A stretch of DNA of 61,701 bases from contig JAQGDQ010001116.1 of assembly GCA_030141605.1 (NCBI GenBank), forward strand, positions 1-61,701, read 5' to 3'. The notes beneath the pieces are model-generated. The model had not been told where the DNA came from. It was given only the letters and a program-made list of their open reading frames with translations, and made no database searches. Both the position numbers and the translations under genes were made by a program. Numbering within the stretch: the stretch's first letter is position 1; each line of letters starts with the position of its first letter. This document shows positions 1 through 12,545 of this stretch, one piece after another. Source of the stretch: Tubiluchus corallicola (Eukaryota > Priapulida > Priapulimorpha > Priapulimorphida > Tubiluchidae).

Positions 1-369
1 AACAATGTCTTTTGCTCCCCCATTAAGTCTCGTTCACAACCGACGTGCGGTAAATTCGTCGATGGTGTTAATTTCGATCGTTTGACATTGCTCTCAAATT
101 ATATGATTATATACCCGTTATGTGCAAATACACTCGTTAAATGGCTCAGCCTGTTTAAGTTGTAACTTTTTTGTGGTTAAATTTCATTTTGATGCATAAA
201 TGTATCTTCCATACAATGAGTATTCGAAATTTTCACGAAAATCAGCACGGTAATCACTAAAGGTTTTAGTTAAAAAATGGGCAGGTAGGTCGTGCCGGAT
301 CTAAGCCCATTAGTGCTGCCATTCTAATTTCTACTTTACCATATGGGCATTATTTTACTATACTGTATC
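1..369. other. No gene or repeat recognised
   Basis: AT-rich sequence with no long open frame on either strand and no repeat shared with the rest of the window that I could see. Confidence 0.5.
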
Positions 370-800
370 TCGACACTAGGCGGAAGAGCTGCACAAGCAG
401 CCAACGGCTAGAGGGCGGAGGAGGTCAAGTGACCCAACGGCCATGTGTAGAGGAGTAAACCTTCCAAATCAGGAGTGGAGCCCCGAAGGCGGACCAGTGC
501 AGCATGCTCACTGACTCCGGCAGCTCCTGCAGCCAACCTGGTGCTAAACGTAGCGCTCCGCTTTCCTTAGGACTACACCAGGGAGGAAGAGAGGGGGTTC
601 CTGTTGTCTGAGCAACTCAGGATCGCGATGCACCTTGCCCAGGCGTGTGCGCTGGAAATGCCACTCTAGTGGTTCAAGGATTGGACTGCTCAGCCACAGT
701 CGGCGCTGCAGCTCCATCAATGTGATCAATAACTGACTCTCTTGGCGCACACTCCATTGTCTTCCGAGACAGAAGGATGCCAACAACAACAACATGTGTT
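370..800 (-). repeat. Dispersed repeat, long copy
   Basis: This GC-richer block is unlike its AT-rich surroundings. Its right part (about 631-786) is nearly identical to 8109-8264, in the same orientation. Read on the minus strand, both copies start with a frame containing GRQW, RQESQLL and LMELQRRLWLSSPIL, so the coding-like frame is conserved between copies. That suggests a piece of a transposon open frame, or a SINE/LINE tail, but I do not recognise the family. The minus-strand 5' side begins with several GTT units. Confidence 0.6.
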
Positions 801-1015
801 ACGTAATCGAGCCCAAACACATGAAGCCACGACATGTTAATTTTAATTCTGTATTTTAATTATTTGTAACTAGCAGTGCTGTTACAATAACATATTTTCC
901 CGTGTTTGTAACTTTCTGTCGAGTCGAAAGTGTTTGATCAGATGAAATTTGATTTTCGTTAAACCTCTTACACAGATTAGCACTTGGGTTTGGTCTTGGT
1001 TGTATAGAAGTTCAT

Positions 1016-1071
1016 TGCCTGAAGCCAATTTTACTTTCTTTTATGAGACACGAACAAATTGGCTTCAGGCA
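1016..1071. repeat. Perfect 16-bp inverted repeat (hairpin)
   Basis: The left arm TGCCTGAAGCCAATTT (1016-1031) is exactly complementary to AAATTGGCTTCAGGCA (1056-1071), with a 24-nt loop. No target duplication or partner copy was seen, so it is described only as a hairpin. Confidence 0.75.
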
Positions 1072-1381
1072 GTAAATTCATTAAGCAAACGGTGACTTAA
1101 ACATCCAAATGGAAAAAGCGGAAATGGCTTCTTTGCAAAGAGAATGGCAAATTTGTTCAGCTTTTCGCACATCTTTGTCAAGAAGAGGCAATTTTTCACC
1201 TTTGTTTGCATTTCATTGACATTTTTGGGACGACAAACTTATTTCAACTCCAGCATTCTCCAGTCTCCACATTTGCATCTTGCGAGTTTCTTTAAAGGAG
1301 ATTTAATCTCTTTTGCGCGTCCGAATAACAAGATATCCAATGTATGTCATTTTTCCAATGTGTAATTTTATGTAATTTTTC

Positions 1382-1855
1382 CAGTGTTCCCTCAAAATGT
1401 TAAGATAATTTTCCCTGACTTTTCCATGACTTTTCCCTGACCAAGATCAACAGAAATTGTATTACCAGTATATATAATCAAACATTTTTGTGTATGGACA
1501 TTCATACATATAGTGATATATAATATGTCTGCACAGTTGCAGTAGTGCTAACGAAATTACACTAATCACATTAAATAAACTTTATTAATCCAATCATTAT
1601 TTTTGGAAACAGAAATTCAAACTGGGAGCCTGCCAGAGCGAAATTTTATTTGAACACGAATCCCTGAAAAATATGTTTGGAAAAATATCGGTTCACGGTG
1701 ATTATTTTTGCAACCTTTTCCAATTTCCCCGACTTTTCGCTCCATTTTCATCATTTTCCCTGACTTTTTATCAAAATATCTTTTTCCCTGACTTATTCAT
1801 GACTTTCCAGGATAGCCTGTATTTTCAAGGATTTTCCTTGACTGTGGGAATCCTG
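1382..1855. mobile_element. Possible MITE with CCCTGACTTTTCC subrepeats
   Basis: The ends form a short imperfect inverted repeat: CAGTGTTCCC on the left, and GGGAATCCTG on the right (reverse complement CAGGATTCCC, 8 of 10 matching). Inside, the motif TTTTCCCTGACTTTTC recurs near both ends (about 1409-1440 and 1735-1860). Subterminal repeats of this kind are common in hAT-like MITEs. No convincing 8-bp duplication is visible, so the limits are tentative. Confidence 0.4.
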
Positions 1856-1939
1856 TTTTTTAATCATTTTTGCGCTAGTACCAATTTCGTAAAATAGTAT
1901 GCCAGGAATTATAATGTTTATCAAAGTCCCTAATAGACA

Positions 1940-2515
1940 GTCAATCTTTTTTCTTCAAAATCTCATTCCATCTATTGTAGGCATTGAGACATCAACATTT
2001 ATCAGAGTATTCCACCCAATTCTATCTGCAGCTGACAGCGTAAGTTCTTCTACTCCTAAGGATAGATTTGGTTGAAGTTGCTGAACATCTTTATTTGTCT
2101 TAGCTATCCAAGTGGCTTTTGATTTGCCAGGTGGGTTTTTGCGAGGTCTTAATGCTTCCTTTAAGGCGATTCTTCCTGGTGCTTCATTTGGTGATCTCAG
2201 AAGGTGTCCTAGCCATCTTAATAATCGGATCTTGACTTTTGAACTCCAAGAAATTTCTTTCATTCTGGTGCATAAATCTTTGTTTTTAATTATGTATGGC
2301 CATCTTATCTTTAAAACTTTTCTAAGAAGACTTCAACGAAATCTGTCAATCTCCATTTCTTGAGAAATCGTTAAACCCCAAGTTTCACTGTTGTACATAA
2401 ATATGCTGGTACCGTAAGCATTAAATAATCGGAGTCTTACGTTAAGACTTAATTTCTTGCTAGTTATTACATTATTGCGTTGCACAAAAGCATGCACTGC
2501 TTGTTGCACTTTCAA
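1940..2515 (-). mobile_element. LINE reverse-transcriptase C-terminal fragment (broken)
   Basis: Two minus-strand frames belong together but are offset by a frameshift near 2300-2340. The first reads LNVRLRLFNAY-SIFMYNSETWGLT (2333-2515). The second reads SSKVKIRLLRWLGHLLR and IALKEALRP, ending IDGMRF (1955-2263). This is the usual tail of non-LTR retrotransposon reverse transcriptases: the SETW motif, an RRLLR-type helix, then RWLGHxLR. The same family recurs at 39831-40400 (+) and, more decayed, at 17545-17950 (-). The frameshift and missing catalytic region make it a dead fragment. Confidence 0.8.
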
Positions 2516-2520
2516 GAAAA

Positions 2521-3390
2521 CGGGAAGCTGCCTCAGGAAGAGCGTTGTCTCTACTCAAGCCTCATTTTAGGATGTTAAATAGGTGTTCAGTTTGTTTGTT
2601 CTGGTTGCTACTAGCAACGCAAAATAAGCAAACTTCAAAATGAGCAAAGTTGATAAGCTGTTTCTGTTTTGTAGTCTAATTATCAGAGTGACGTAAGGAC
2701 AAACATTTTTCGTTTCTAATAAGTAGTAACATGTAAAACATTCTGTTGCTTTAGTCTTCAGTGGGATGGTTTTCGTAGAAGTCACCTAGTGGGTGCTTTT
2801 CACTGTTTTCTTGTTATTTTTCTGCAACAGGCCACCTGGTGGCAACCGTTGGCGTTGTGATAAGACGCCAAAGTCCTTCTGCGCTGCATTCTGAAACGAC
2901 AACGCTTTTCTTGAGGCAGCTTCGCATTTTCTTGGAATTGCAATGGCAGGGAAAAGTAAAAGATCAAGCGTTTGTGCATGAGACAGCTTTTACAATTGAT
3001 ACTTCTTGCTGGTTTTCTGTTATTTTTACAATGGAATCCAACTTTGAAGGGAAAGCAAAGAAAGCTGTTCGCTTGTTGTTTGTATCATCTACGTGCCACC
3101 TCTGCGAATTAATTATTTCAAGGGCATATTGCTGTTCTATGTAGCGCCTATCTGCCCACATTCAACAGTTGATCATAATGCAACATGAGCGTGAAGTTAA
3201 TAAGCTTTGTAAGACCTAGTGCTATGGCAACCAGGCTAAACTGAATTATTTCGTCAATAATTTTGATCAAAATATAAAAGTACAAAAGCAATGCGAGATG
3301 AGGGTTGCATGAATCGTACGATGATTATTAGCCTTCTCAGGCTACCTGTGTGAGAGAGTTGTGAACTAAAAATATTTTATTAAAAGAAGA
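2521..3390. other. No gene recognised
   Basis: Short overlapping frames lie on both strands (for example 2839-3144 + and 2964-3161 -), with no recognisable domain, splice context or repeat partner in this window. Confidence 0.5.
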
Positions 3391-3394
3391 TTGA

Positions 3395-4664
3395 TGTCGC
3401 AGAGAAGGTTAAAATGAAACCTGCATCCTTAAGTGAGAAAAAAGTTACAAGTGTTCAGCCTCATTAAAATGAAACGTCACTAAACGGGGATGTTGAGAGT
3501 AAGGTTAAAATGAAACCTGCATCGTTAAGTGAGGAAAAAGTATCAACTGTTTATCCTCATTAAAATGAAACGTCACTAAACGGGGATGTCGAGAGTAAGG
3601 TTAAAATGAAAAATGCAGCGTTAAGTGAGAAAAAAGTATCAACTGTTCAGCCTCATTAAAATGAAACGTCACTAAACGGGGATGTCGAGAGTAAGGTTAA
3701 AATGAAACGTGCATCGTTAAGTGAGGAAAAAGTATCAACTGTTCAGCCCCATTAAAATGAAACGTTGCTAAACGGGGATGTTGAGAGTAAGGTTAAAATG
3801 AAACCTGCATCGTTAAGTGAGGAAAAAGTATCAACTGTTCAGCCTCATTAAAATGAAACGTCGCTAAATGGGGATGCCGAGAGTAAGGTTAAAATGAAAC
3901 GTGCATCGTTAAGTGAGGAAAAAGTATCAACTGTTCAGCCTCATTAAAATGAAACGTTGCTAAATGGGGATGTCGAGAGTAAGGTTAAAATGAAACGTGC
4001 ATCGTTAAGTGAGAAAAAAGTATCAACTGTTCAGCCTCATTAAAATGAAACGTTGCTAAACGGGGATGTCGAGAGTAAGGTTAAAATGAAACCTGCATCG
4101 TTAAATGAGGAAAAAGTATCAACTGTTCAGCCTCATTAAAATGAAACGTCGCTAAACGGGGATGTCGAGAGTAAGGTTAAAATGAAACCTGCATCGTTAA
4201 GTGAGAAAAAAGTATCAACTGTTCAGCCTCATTAAAATGAAACGTTGCTAAACGGGGATGTCGAGAGTAAGGTTATAATGAAAAATGCAGCGTTAAGTGA
4301 AAAAAAGAATCAAGTGTTCAGCATCGTTAAAATGAAACGTCGCTAAATGGGGATGCCGAGAGTAAGGTTAAAATGAAACGTGCATCGTTAAATGAGGAAA
4401 AAGTATCAACTGTTCAGCCTCATTAAAATGAAACGTCGCTAAACGGGGATGTCGAGAGTAAGGTTAAAATGAAACCTGCATCGTTAAGTGAGGAAAAAGT
4501 ATCAACTGTTCAGCCTCATTAAAATGAAACGTCGCTAAACGGGGATGTCGAGAGTAAGGTTAAAATAAAACCTGCAGCGTTAAGTGAGGAAAAAGTATCA
4601 ACTGTTCAGCCCCATTAAAATAAAACGTCACTAAACGGGATATCCAGAACAAGGTTAAAATCGG
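3395..4664. repeat. 96-bp satellite, about 13 units
   Basis: The anchor GAGAGTAAGGTTAAAATGAA recurs at 96-bp spacing (3495, 3591, 3687 and onward). Each unit holds two related halves: TTAAAATGAAACCTGCATCG followed by TTAAGTGAGG, and TTAAAATGAAACGTCGCTAA followed by ACGGGG. The unit itself therefore looks like an old dimer. Units differ by a few substitutions (CGTC/CGTT, ACGGGG/ATGGGG, CCTGC/CGTGC). The outermost units are the most diverged. Confidence 0.92.
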
Positions 4665-4847
4665 CACAGTGCTTTCAGCATCATGTCCAGGATAAGGATA
4701 AAATTTGTTTTTATTTTTCGTTTAATGCATTAGACTGAGTGTTTTTATCTGACGTTTGTTCTTGAAAAGTATTATTAGTGTTTGATGTCCATTGCCGTGT
4801 CACCTGTATATATTTGTAAATAAAAGCAATAAACATATGAGTTAAAT

Positions 4848-5305
4848 CAGGGGTGTGCAAATTATCTGACTAGCCGAGCCACATTAAACTTTCCCGCAAT
4901 TCCTGCAGGCCACAGGCAGTTTGATCAAGGAGCCAAGTACAGAAAGGCCTAATAACGATTTTTTTGCATCCGACCTGCATACATCATTACTACTATACTC
5001 AAGAAACTATTTTAGAAGTTATTAAAATTTATATTACAAACCATATATTTCTCCTTTCAGGACAGATAGTGGTAATTTCATTACAATGCATATTAGTAAT
5101 GTGTATCACATAGTCTGTGTAGTACAGTGACATTAAGCTACAACCGTCTTGTAAGGGTTAATGGCATCCGATCTAGTAGAAAAAACTACCCGCACTATCT
5201 TTGGGATCGTGGCACGGACTTCAGCTGGAAACGTTCAATTCATCTCCCGGGCCGCACTTTCATTAGGTTGACAAATCTCTTCGCGGGCCACACAAATTTT
5301 CTCGG
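4848..5305. mobile_element. Possible hAT-like MITE relic
   Basis: It begins CAGGGGTGTGCAAATTA and, toward the other end, contains CGCGGGCCACACAAA. This resembles the CAGGGGTGnnCAAA start and GCGGGCC-rich interior common in hAT MITEs. The right terminus and a target duplication could not be fixed. It runs into a TTAA-type MITE fragment. Confidence 0.4.
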
Positions 5306-5312
5306 TGTAAAC

Positions 5313-5768
5313 GTTAAAAAAATAATCAGAGCATTCGTAGCGCACACGTCACTAACTTAGTAAAACTTTAAATTACTGTATTTTGTCAATAAGATTAAAA
5401 ATATGTTTTTGGTTAGTGAGTGGTGCACCCTGGAGGTGAGTCGGCGACATTTTACAAATTGGTGAAAACATTTTGAATAATTATTTCTAGTTGCATAAAT
5501 CTTTCCAGCAGGTAAGCAAAATGCTAAGTAATATAGATTTACTTTGGGTCATAATTTAACATTTCCTTTTCTTCTCCTGATTTACGTGGCGTAGTGACGT
5601 CACGTAATGGCGCAGTCTGAACAGTATTGCGGGAGATTTAAAACGAAAACAAACAAAAATTCCCTTTAACGCGAGTACGACGTACGCATAAAATCGCTGC
5701 AAAGTAGTATAATTTTTTAAGGCGATTTTTCTGAAACCTGCTTCCGGTACCCCTTTTCTTGATCTTTA
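5313..5768 (-). mobile_element. TTAA-type MITE, truncated copy A
   Basis: The reverse complement matches copies at 19867-20545, 47317-47968 and 53250-54230. The terminus CCCCTTTTCTTGATCTTTAA (right edge) is the left terminal repeat in reverse. Shared internal landmarks are the GGGAGATTTAAAACG segment, GACGTCACGTAATGGCG and TCAATAAGATTAAAAATA. The other end of the element is missing. Confidence 0.75.
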
Positions 5769-6525
5769 AGCTATTTCAACGACACTCTAACAACCCCATA
5801 AGCTAGTAATAATTTCACAAAAACGTTCCGTCGTATCGTGTCGCCACATTTTGCAAAATTTTAATGTGGCGCCACCTAGTCACGCAAAAATCAACTAAAT
5901 GGGAACGCTGGGGAGAGCTCCATCGTTGGTCATGTCCTTGTGTGCTTGTTGATGGTTTTCCTGTTGGCATGTGGCTTTGCAAGTAGGCTAATCCAGGCTC
6001 TAACTTCATTAAACACATAAAATTTGTACCCATGCCTGTGTTTGCCTTTGGCCTTTCTTGTCCTTTAAGCTCTGCTGAGGCGTTTCTACGTGCAGTCACA
6101 AAGTTCACATTCTCGGTAACGACTCATAATTTGGTGGATGAGAGTTTGAGAGGAAACAAGCTCTCTCAGACTGTCTGACTTCCTGTACAATCACCTAAAC
6201 TAGTGTAATTGTCAAACGGCAGTATTTTCTGCTTTGATCGGCTCAATAGATTCTGCACTTTTCATATCAGCAGGAGACAAATCAGTTTATTGCTCTGTAG
6301 CGTGGTGGTAATTGCCAGTCTTACTGACAACAGAAATTTATTTAATAAACCACGAATACGCAGAAAGGAAGTATTTTTGCGAATTTAAGTCGTTCCATTG
6401 AGGTAATTAGTTTTATGTTTAATGGAAGCAATCTAGGGTACAATAAAGTGAATGTCTGTGAAGGAGGTTTTGCTCTTACCTTCTGTTTCATTTTGAGTCT
6501 TTCATTCTTTCCTTTGCTGACTCCT
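5769..6525. other. No gene recognised
   Basis: A 97-residue frame on the minus strand (5815-6108) has no recognisable domain. No repeat partner was found. Confidence 0.45.
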
Positions 6526-7031
6526 CTCCTCTCCTCTGCTGTCCTCTGCTCTCCTCTCCTCTCCTCTCCTCTCCTCTCCTCTCCTCTCCTCTCCTCTCCT
6601 CTCCTCTCCTCTCCTCTCCGCTCCGCTCCGCTCCGCTCCGCTCGTCTCTTCTCTTCTCTTCTCTTCTCTTCTCTTCTCTTCTCTTCTCTTCTCTTCTCTT
6701 CTCTTCTCTTCTCTTCTCTTCTCTTCTCTTCTCTTCTCTTCTCTTCTCTTCTCTTCTCTTCTCTTCTCTTCTCTCCTCTCCTCTCCTCTCTTCTCTTCTC
6801 TTCTCTTCTCTTCTCTTCTCTCCTCTCCTCTCCTCTCCTCTCCTCTCCTCTCCTCTCCTCTCCTCTCCTCTCCTCTCCTCTCCTCTCCTCTCTTCTCTTC
6901 TCTTCTCTTCTCTTCTCTTCTCTTCTCTTCTCTTCTCTTCTCTCTCTCTTTCTCTTTCTCTCCCTCTCTTTCCCTTTTTTTCTCTCTCTCTTTCTCTCTC
7001 TCTTTCACTCTCGCTCTTCTCTCTCTCTCCG

Positions 7032-7075
<44 letters not shown>

Positions 7076-7195
7076 TCGCTCTCTCTCTCTCTCCCTCTCT
7101 TCTCTCTCTCTCTCTTTCTGTCTCTCTCTCTTTCCTTCTCTCTCTTTCTTCCTTCCCCTCTCTCTCCCTCCCTTCTTCTCTTGCTTTTCTCGTTC
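6526..7195. repeat. CT-rich array of CTCCT, CTTCT and CT blocks
   Basis: Pure pyrimidine on the + strand for about 670 bp. Blocks in order: (CTCCT)n, a short (CTCCG)n block at about 6617-6642, (CTTCT)n, alternating CTCCT and CTTCT blocks, then a (CT)n-rich tail with CTTT and CCCT interruptions. Long frames on both strands are by-products of the repeat. Polypurine/polypyrimidine tracts with this mirror symmetry can form triplex structures (general knowledge). Confidence 0.97.
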
Positions 7196-7199
7196 ACTA

Positions 7200-7555
7200 A
7201 ATTGCTACTTCCCTCTCCATTGCTTTCCCCCTCCCTACGACCTTACCTTGTCGCTTCTCTCATGTTGGTGTAACTTTAGGGTTGATAAACTTTAACCTGT
7301 TTGGCCATTACGTTATTAGTTACATCTTGCATTGTGTTAGTAGTAATGACTTCCCGTCTATTATGGAAACCCGGGAACGATCAATAATGCCTCAGTGGTT
7401 GGCATTCTGTAAATAATGATAAGTAGAGAGTAATTTATGCAGTTTTGGCACCTTGCAAGATTAACCAAAGTAATTAACCAACCTAAGAAGCCTTTTATCC
7501 CAGCAGAGCGCAAGCGTTTCAGCATAAATTGAGTTTTGCCAAACTAACGGAAACC
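7200..7555. other. No gene recognised
   Basis: Unique-looking AT-rich sequence between the CT array and a MITE fragment. Confidence 0.45.
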
Positions 7556-7735
7556 GTTTAAAGGACAAGAAAAGGCCTAGTTAAAGCAAGTCTCAGAAAA
7601 TTTCGCTAAAGAATTATAACGGTTAGAGGCTATCTTAAGCGATTATCATATTCACGTTAAAAGAATTTCCTGTTTGTTTTCATTTTAAAATCTCCCGCGA
7701 GACTGTCACGGCGGCGCCATATTAGATGGCGTCAC
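7556..7735 (+). mobile_element. TTAA-type MITE, left-end fragment B
   Basis: Starts TTTAAAGGACAAGAAAAGG and continues through the family landmarks TTTCCTGTTTGTTTTCATTT, AAATCTCCCGCGAGACTGT and GGCGGCGCCAT. It then diverges. It is an older, more decayed copy than those at 19.9, 47.3 and 53.2 kb. Confidence 0.7.
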
Positions 7736-8108
7736 AGAACCACAACACAAATCTTTATAGTACACCTGCTCAGAACTCACTGCGACTGTGTTCGAGTGAT
7801 GTCATGCCACGTGATCAGTCACATGCTGGCTTTTCAATTGGCGGACTACATGAAACATGTTTGCGCCAACGTTCACTGCAGCAGTTGAAATATTTTACAA
7901 AAATTGGAGTAAATGCGAAAACGTGAGTACTTTATTCGCCTAAGATTTTACTTAGGTGATATAATTTTTTATTGCGAAGTTTCTGAGGCTTATTTTGGTT
8001 AGCCATTTTCTTATCCTTTAAAGGAAAGGCCAAACCTTCTGGGAAGTTAGTCTTATTTCAATATTCCTGAAAAATGTTTGAAGGATTTAGTAAAAAAATA
8101 TCTCCATA

Positions 8109-8264
8109 CACCTTGCCCAGACGTGCGCCCTGGAGATGCCTCTCCAGTGGATCAAGGATCGGACTGCTCAGCCACAGTCGGCGCTGCAGCTCCATCAATG
8201 TGATCAATAACTGACTCTCTTGGCGCACACCCCATTGTCTTCCGAGACACAAGGATGCCAACAA
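8109..8264 (-). repeat. Dispersed repeat, short copy
   Basis: Nearly identical to 631-786, same orientation. The minus-strand frame with GRQWGVRQESQLL and LMELQRRLWLSSPIL is open here too. Confidence 0.7.
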
Positions 8265-8329
8265 TACTGGTGGTTCACGTGTGCTCTAATACGGTTTCTG
8301 TCTAGAATACTTATACTAGTATGGTTATT

Positions 8330-8483
8330 TAACACAGCCAGCGACTGAGACATATGGACCTACATTAACACAGCCAGCGACTGAGACATATGGACCTACA
8401 TTAACACAGCCAGCGACTGAGACATATGGACCTACATTAACACAGCTAGCGACTGAGACATACGGACCTACATTAACACAGCC
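8330..8483. repeat. 36-bp minisatellite, about 4 units
   Basis: The unit begins TAACACAGCCAGCGACTGAG and ends with ACATATGGACCTACAT. Successive starts lie at 8330, 8366, 8402 and 8438, followed by a partial unit. Only a couple of substitutions separate the units. Confidence 0.92.
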
Positions 8484-8911
8484 AAAAAGTGCAATCTTAT
8501 CTCTCAGTCGTTTAAACTAGAAATAATTTCAAAATGAACTTCATTAAACTCATCTATTCTACTTCTACATTGTACTGTTATAGTTTGCCAATATTCGCGT
8601 CAACAGGCTTCTGTCAATTGCAGCAGGCGTGCCAAGTCAGTACCATTATTATTCGGAACTAAATGGCTTCGTTTAGCTAGGGGTGGTTGTTTTTCTGTCG
8701 CTGCGAAGCCGTGCTGAGTAGAGAAATCTTTTCTCTCTTGGCGAATGAGTCATTAGTCACAAGGAAATCTTCTTTTAAGACGAATAACTGTAGGCAAAGG
8801 CATTTCGAGCAAGTTTATAGCTAGTGGTTAAAAGGTCTTAACCGAAACGGTTGTAGAAATTTAATCCACTTTTGCTGGAAAGAGATAATATGTGTATCTG
8901 TTTTTGGGGAA

Positions 8912-9305
8912 AATGTATGTATGTATGTAGTTTATTGACTAAAACAAGTTACATGTATACACGAGGAACGAGGTAAATGCCACAATCGATACATTAGTGA
9001 TTTTAGTCCAGATTGTCACTTTACGTACATTTCCTACTCAAGGTTATAGCATTAAAAACAATGTTATGCATACAATTTACATCAGCATAAAACTTGCAAA
9101 ATTTCATAACATATTATATAACAATTAGTGTGCTCAAAGAAGTGAGTTAAATCAGCAGAGTTTACATTGTCGTCGCGGTTTCTAATATTTGATGTTAGGG
9201 GGCGTGTCTGTATAACGTGTTTCTCAGTTTGAATGTCCCCACAAGGACTTAACCTATTTTCCCTTGGCTCGCCCATCTACCCGTTTCTATCCGCAGCCTA
9301 TGTGA
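8912..9305 (-). mobile_element. LINE 3' end: reverse-transcriptase tail and 3' UTR
   Basis: On the minus strand a frame reads LRIETGRWA, shifts frame, then reads RENRLSPCGDIQTEKHV and PLTSNIR. That is the CPCG-x-QTExHV-x-CPLT zinc-type motif found at the C-terminus of jockey/CR1-like LINE polymerases. One expected cysteine is replaced (TRPLT instead of TCPLT), so the copy is decayed. It continues to an AATAAA-containing 3' end and a short (ATAC)n tail at 8912-8930. Confidence 0.7.
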
Positions 9306-10878
9306 TTGAAGACGCATTCTTGTGAAGCTTGTCCGATGATGGTCAAATATTGTTGATTCAAAACGAGGAGTTTCGAGACCGGGGTTCAATTCCAAGTAGG
9401 TTACACAACGTGTAGAATTAACCCAATTCCTTATGCGCTGTTCCAACAAAACTCTCTGCTGAGGTATATAGTCTGGCCGGTAATTCGCCTCAAACATTTG
9501 AAACTTTTGTGGCTTTGATCGCTGCTTCAAAAAAAACGTATAGGGCTAGATATTGTAGTAAATTTGAACCGAGAGAAATGCATCGTTTATAGAAAATTTT
9601 TCTTCAAAGGTGTTCTGACGTGTAGATGACGCATTCGACATACAGATGGCGCTGTCTGGAATTACCCAACCACCTGTTTCAATGGTGCGCGCGCTTTCCA
9701 CGTAGTCGTTCGCAGGTTTGTCTGCAAATAGGCCCATACATACGGCTTACATGTGTATATATAGAGCTGAAATTCCTAGATACTGGGAATTATTACAGGT
9801 AATGAGTATAAATTTACCCTAATTCAGTCACACACAGTCAAACACGTCCTTTGCTGTCAACGACAAAACTTGATTTCATGGCTGCAATGTCATTGTGTTC
9901 AAAAACAAAAGGCCATCCAAGCAAGCAAGAAGCAAAAAGTGCAATCTTGTCGTTCTTGCCCGGAGCCATGAAGAAGTTTTGAAACACGGCTTCTCGAAAA
10001 TGTGGTTATCAGTTCACTACCCTCAACTGGAAACTAATCAGTGAATGAGGCGGACGGATACACCGAACTAATTTCACAAGCTTCTGATTTTAAAGGAAAA
10101 CCTAACCCAGTTTCAATCTACCCTATACAATATAGAAATCGAACAAAGTGTATTTTTCAAGAATGACTTACGTGAAAGAATTATTACAACAGAAATGTAA
10201 TTTACAAATGCAAATTAGAATACATTTTGCTAATTAGCTAATTAGTAGGCACCTACATCCAGGGAGCGCTTTGCAAAAAAACAAGTGATGTACCTCTCAG
10301 TTCGAAGGTGTTCAGTTGTGACCTTGTGCACACGTTCTAGAGCTCATCCTGTTCTGTGTTTGATCCTAAAAGTATTTCAAGATGCGTTTGCTTTCAACAC
10401 TTTCCTTCATGACTAAGCATACACGTCTACTCACTTTTGCTAGCTACAAGCGAAAAATTATTATTTTTTCATTCTTTGGTTCTAAGTCCTAATCATCATA
10501 ATAATAATAATCTCAAATATGTAAAGTTTAACTTAATATTTAAAGATGGTCATCGTTTGTTTCTTGTTATTGAACATGGTTCTATTAGAAACTAAAACTT
10601 TCATATCATAATTTAATCAACAATCGCCTTAAATGTAAAATTTCATAATTTTTAATTACTCTGGTCTTTGCCGTCCTTGCTGTCGTTGCAGTTGTCGTTG
10701 TTGCTGTATTATCGTCATAATTCTCTGAGTTTATTTGTTCAATTTATAAGCTTAGTCGTAATTCGATATCTATGCTAATGTAAGTGACACAAGTGATCTA
10801 GGGGAAGGATACTATAAATCCAGTTTTCCACTTTTTGATCCATGTTAACTCGCAAACGAGAAGAGTTTTAGTAAAGTA

Positions 10879-10883
<5 letters not shown>
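9306..10883. other. No gene recognised
   Basis: Unique-looking sequence. A tRNA B-box-like GGTTCAATTCC occurs near 9384, and a small piece resembling the TTAA-type MITE edge (TTTTAAAGGAAAACCTAACC) near 10090. No conserved frame was found. Confidence 0.45.
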
Positions 10884-11465
<582 letters not shown>

Positions 11466-11899
11466 GTGACGACCACTGGCACCATTTTTGACGCTTTATG
11501 GTGTATTACATAAAAGAATAAATAGTTTTGTCAGGAATGCAAAATAGGGGTTATCTTTTACTTTATCCGAGCGCGCCAGAGTTCATCACATGTGGATAAA
11601 AACAATTTTTGATACTAATTTTTTAAGGCAAGGGGTTTTTATCCAGACTTTTTTAACGAGGGTCCTAGTAGTTTGATTAAAACTGATGCTATTTTAGGCC
11701 ATTATCATTTGTACTTAGAAATGACGAGGACGAACAGGAGGACAAACAAACGTTATTGCTTTTTATGAAAAAAACGTGCAAAAATTATTTAATGGTAATT
11801 TCAAAAAAAATATTTTCTGTAAATTACTTATATACACACATATAATGAAAGAATTCAGTTAACCCCATCCCAGGTATAATAGGAAGAGAGGAGAGGATA
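11466..11899. other. Spacer between two trinucleotide arrays
   Basis: No gene or repeat recognised; AT-rich. Confidence 0.5.
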
Positions 11900-12402
<503 letters not shown>

Positions 12403-12443
12403 ACGATAACGACAACGACAACAACAGCAACAACAATCATCAC

Positions 12444-12445
<2 letters not shown>

Positions 12446-12530
<85 letters not shown>

Positions 12531-12545
12531 TCTCTCTCTTCCTCT
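12446..12545. repeat. (CT)n dinucleotide tract
   Basis: About 95 bp of CT with two CCC interruptions, 45 bp after the trinucleotide array. Confidence 0.97.

Noticed and set aside
6415-7200. Long open frames on both strands over the CT-rich array
   Set aside because: They consist only of repeat-encoded Leu/Ser or Glu/Arg and exist because the pentamer and dinucleotide tracts have no stops.
3395-8483. CRISPR-like regularly spaced repeats (96-bp and 36-bp arrays)
   Set aside because: The whole unit is repeated with no unique spacers, and the window is animal DNA.
9355-9400. tRNA-like B box GGTTCAATTCC
   Set aside because: No cloverleaf with a matching acceptor stem could be drawn and the A box is poor; at most a decayed SINE.
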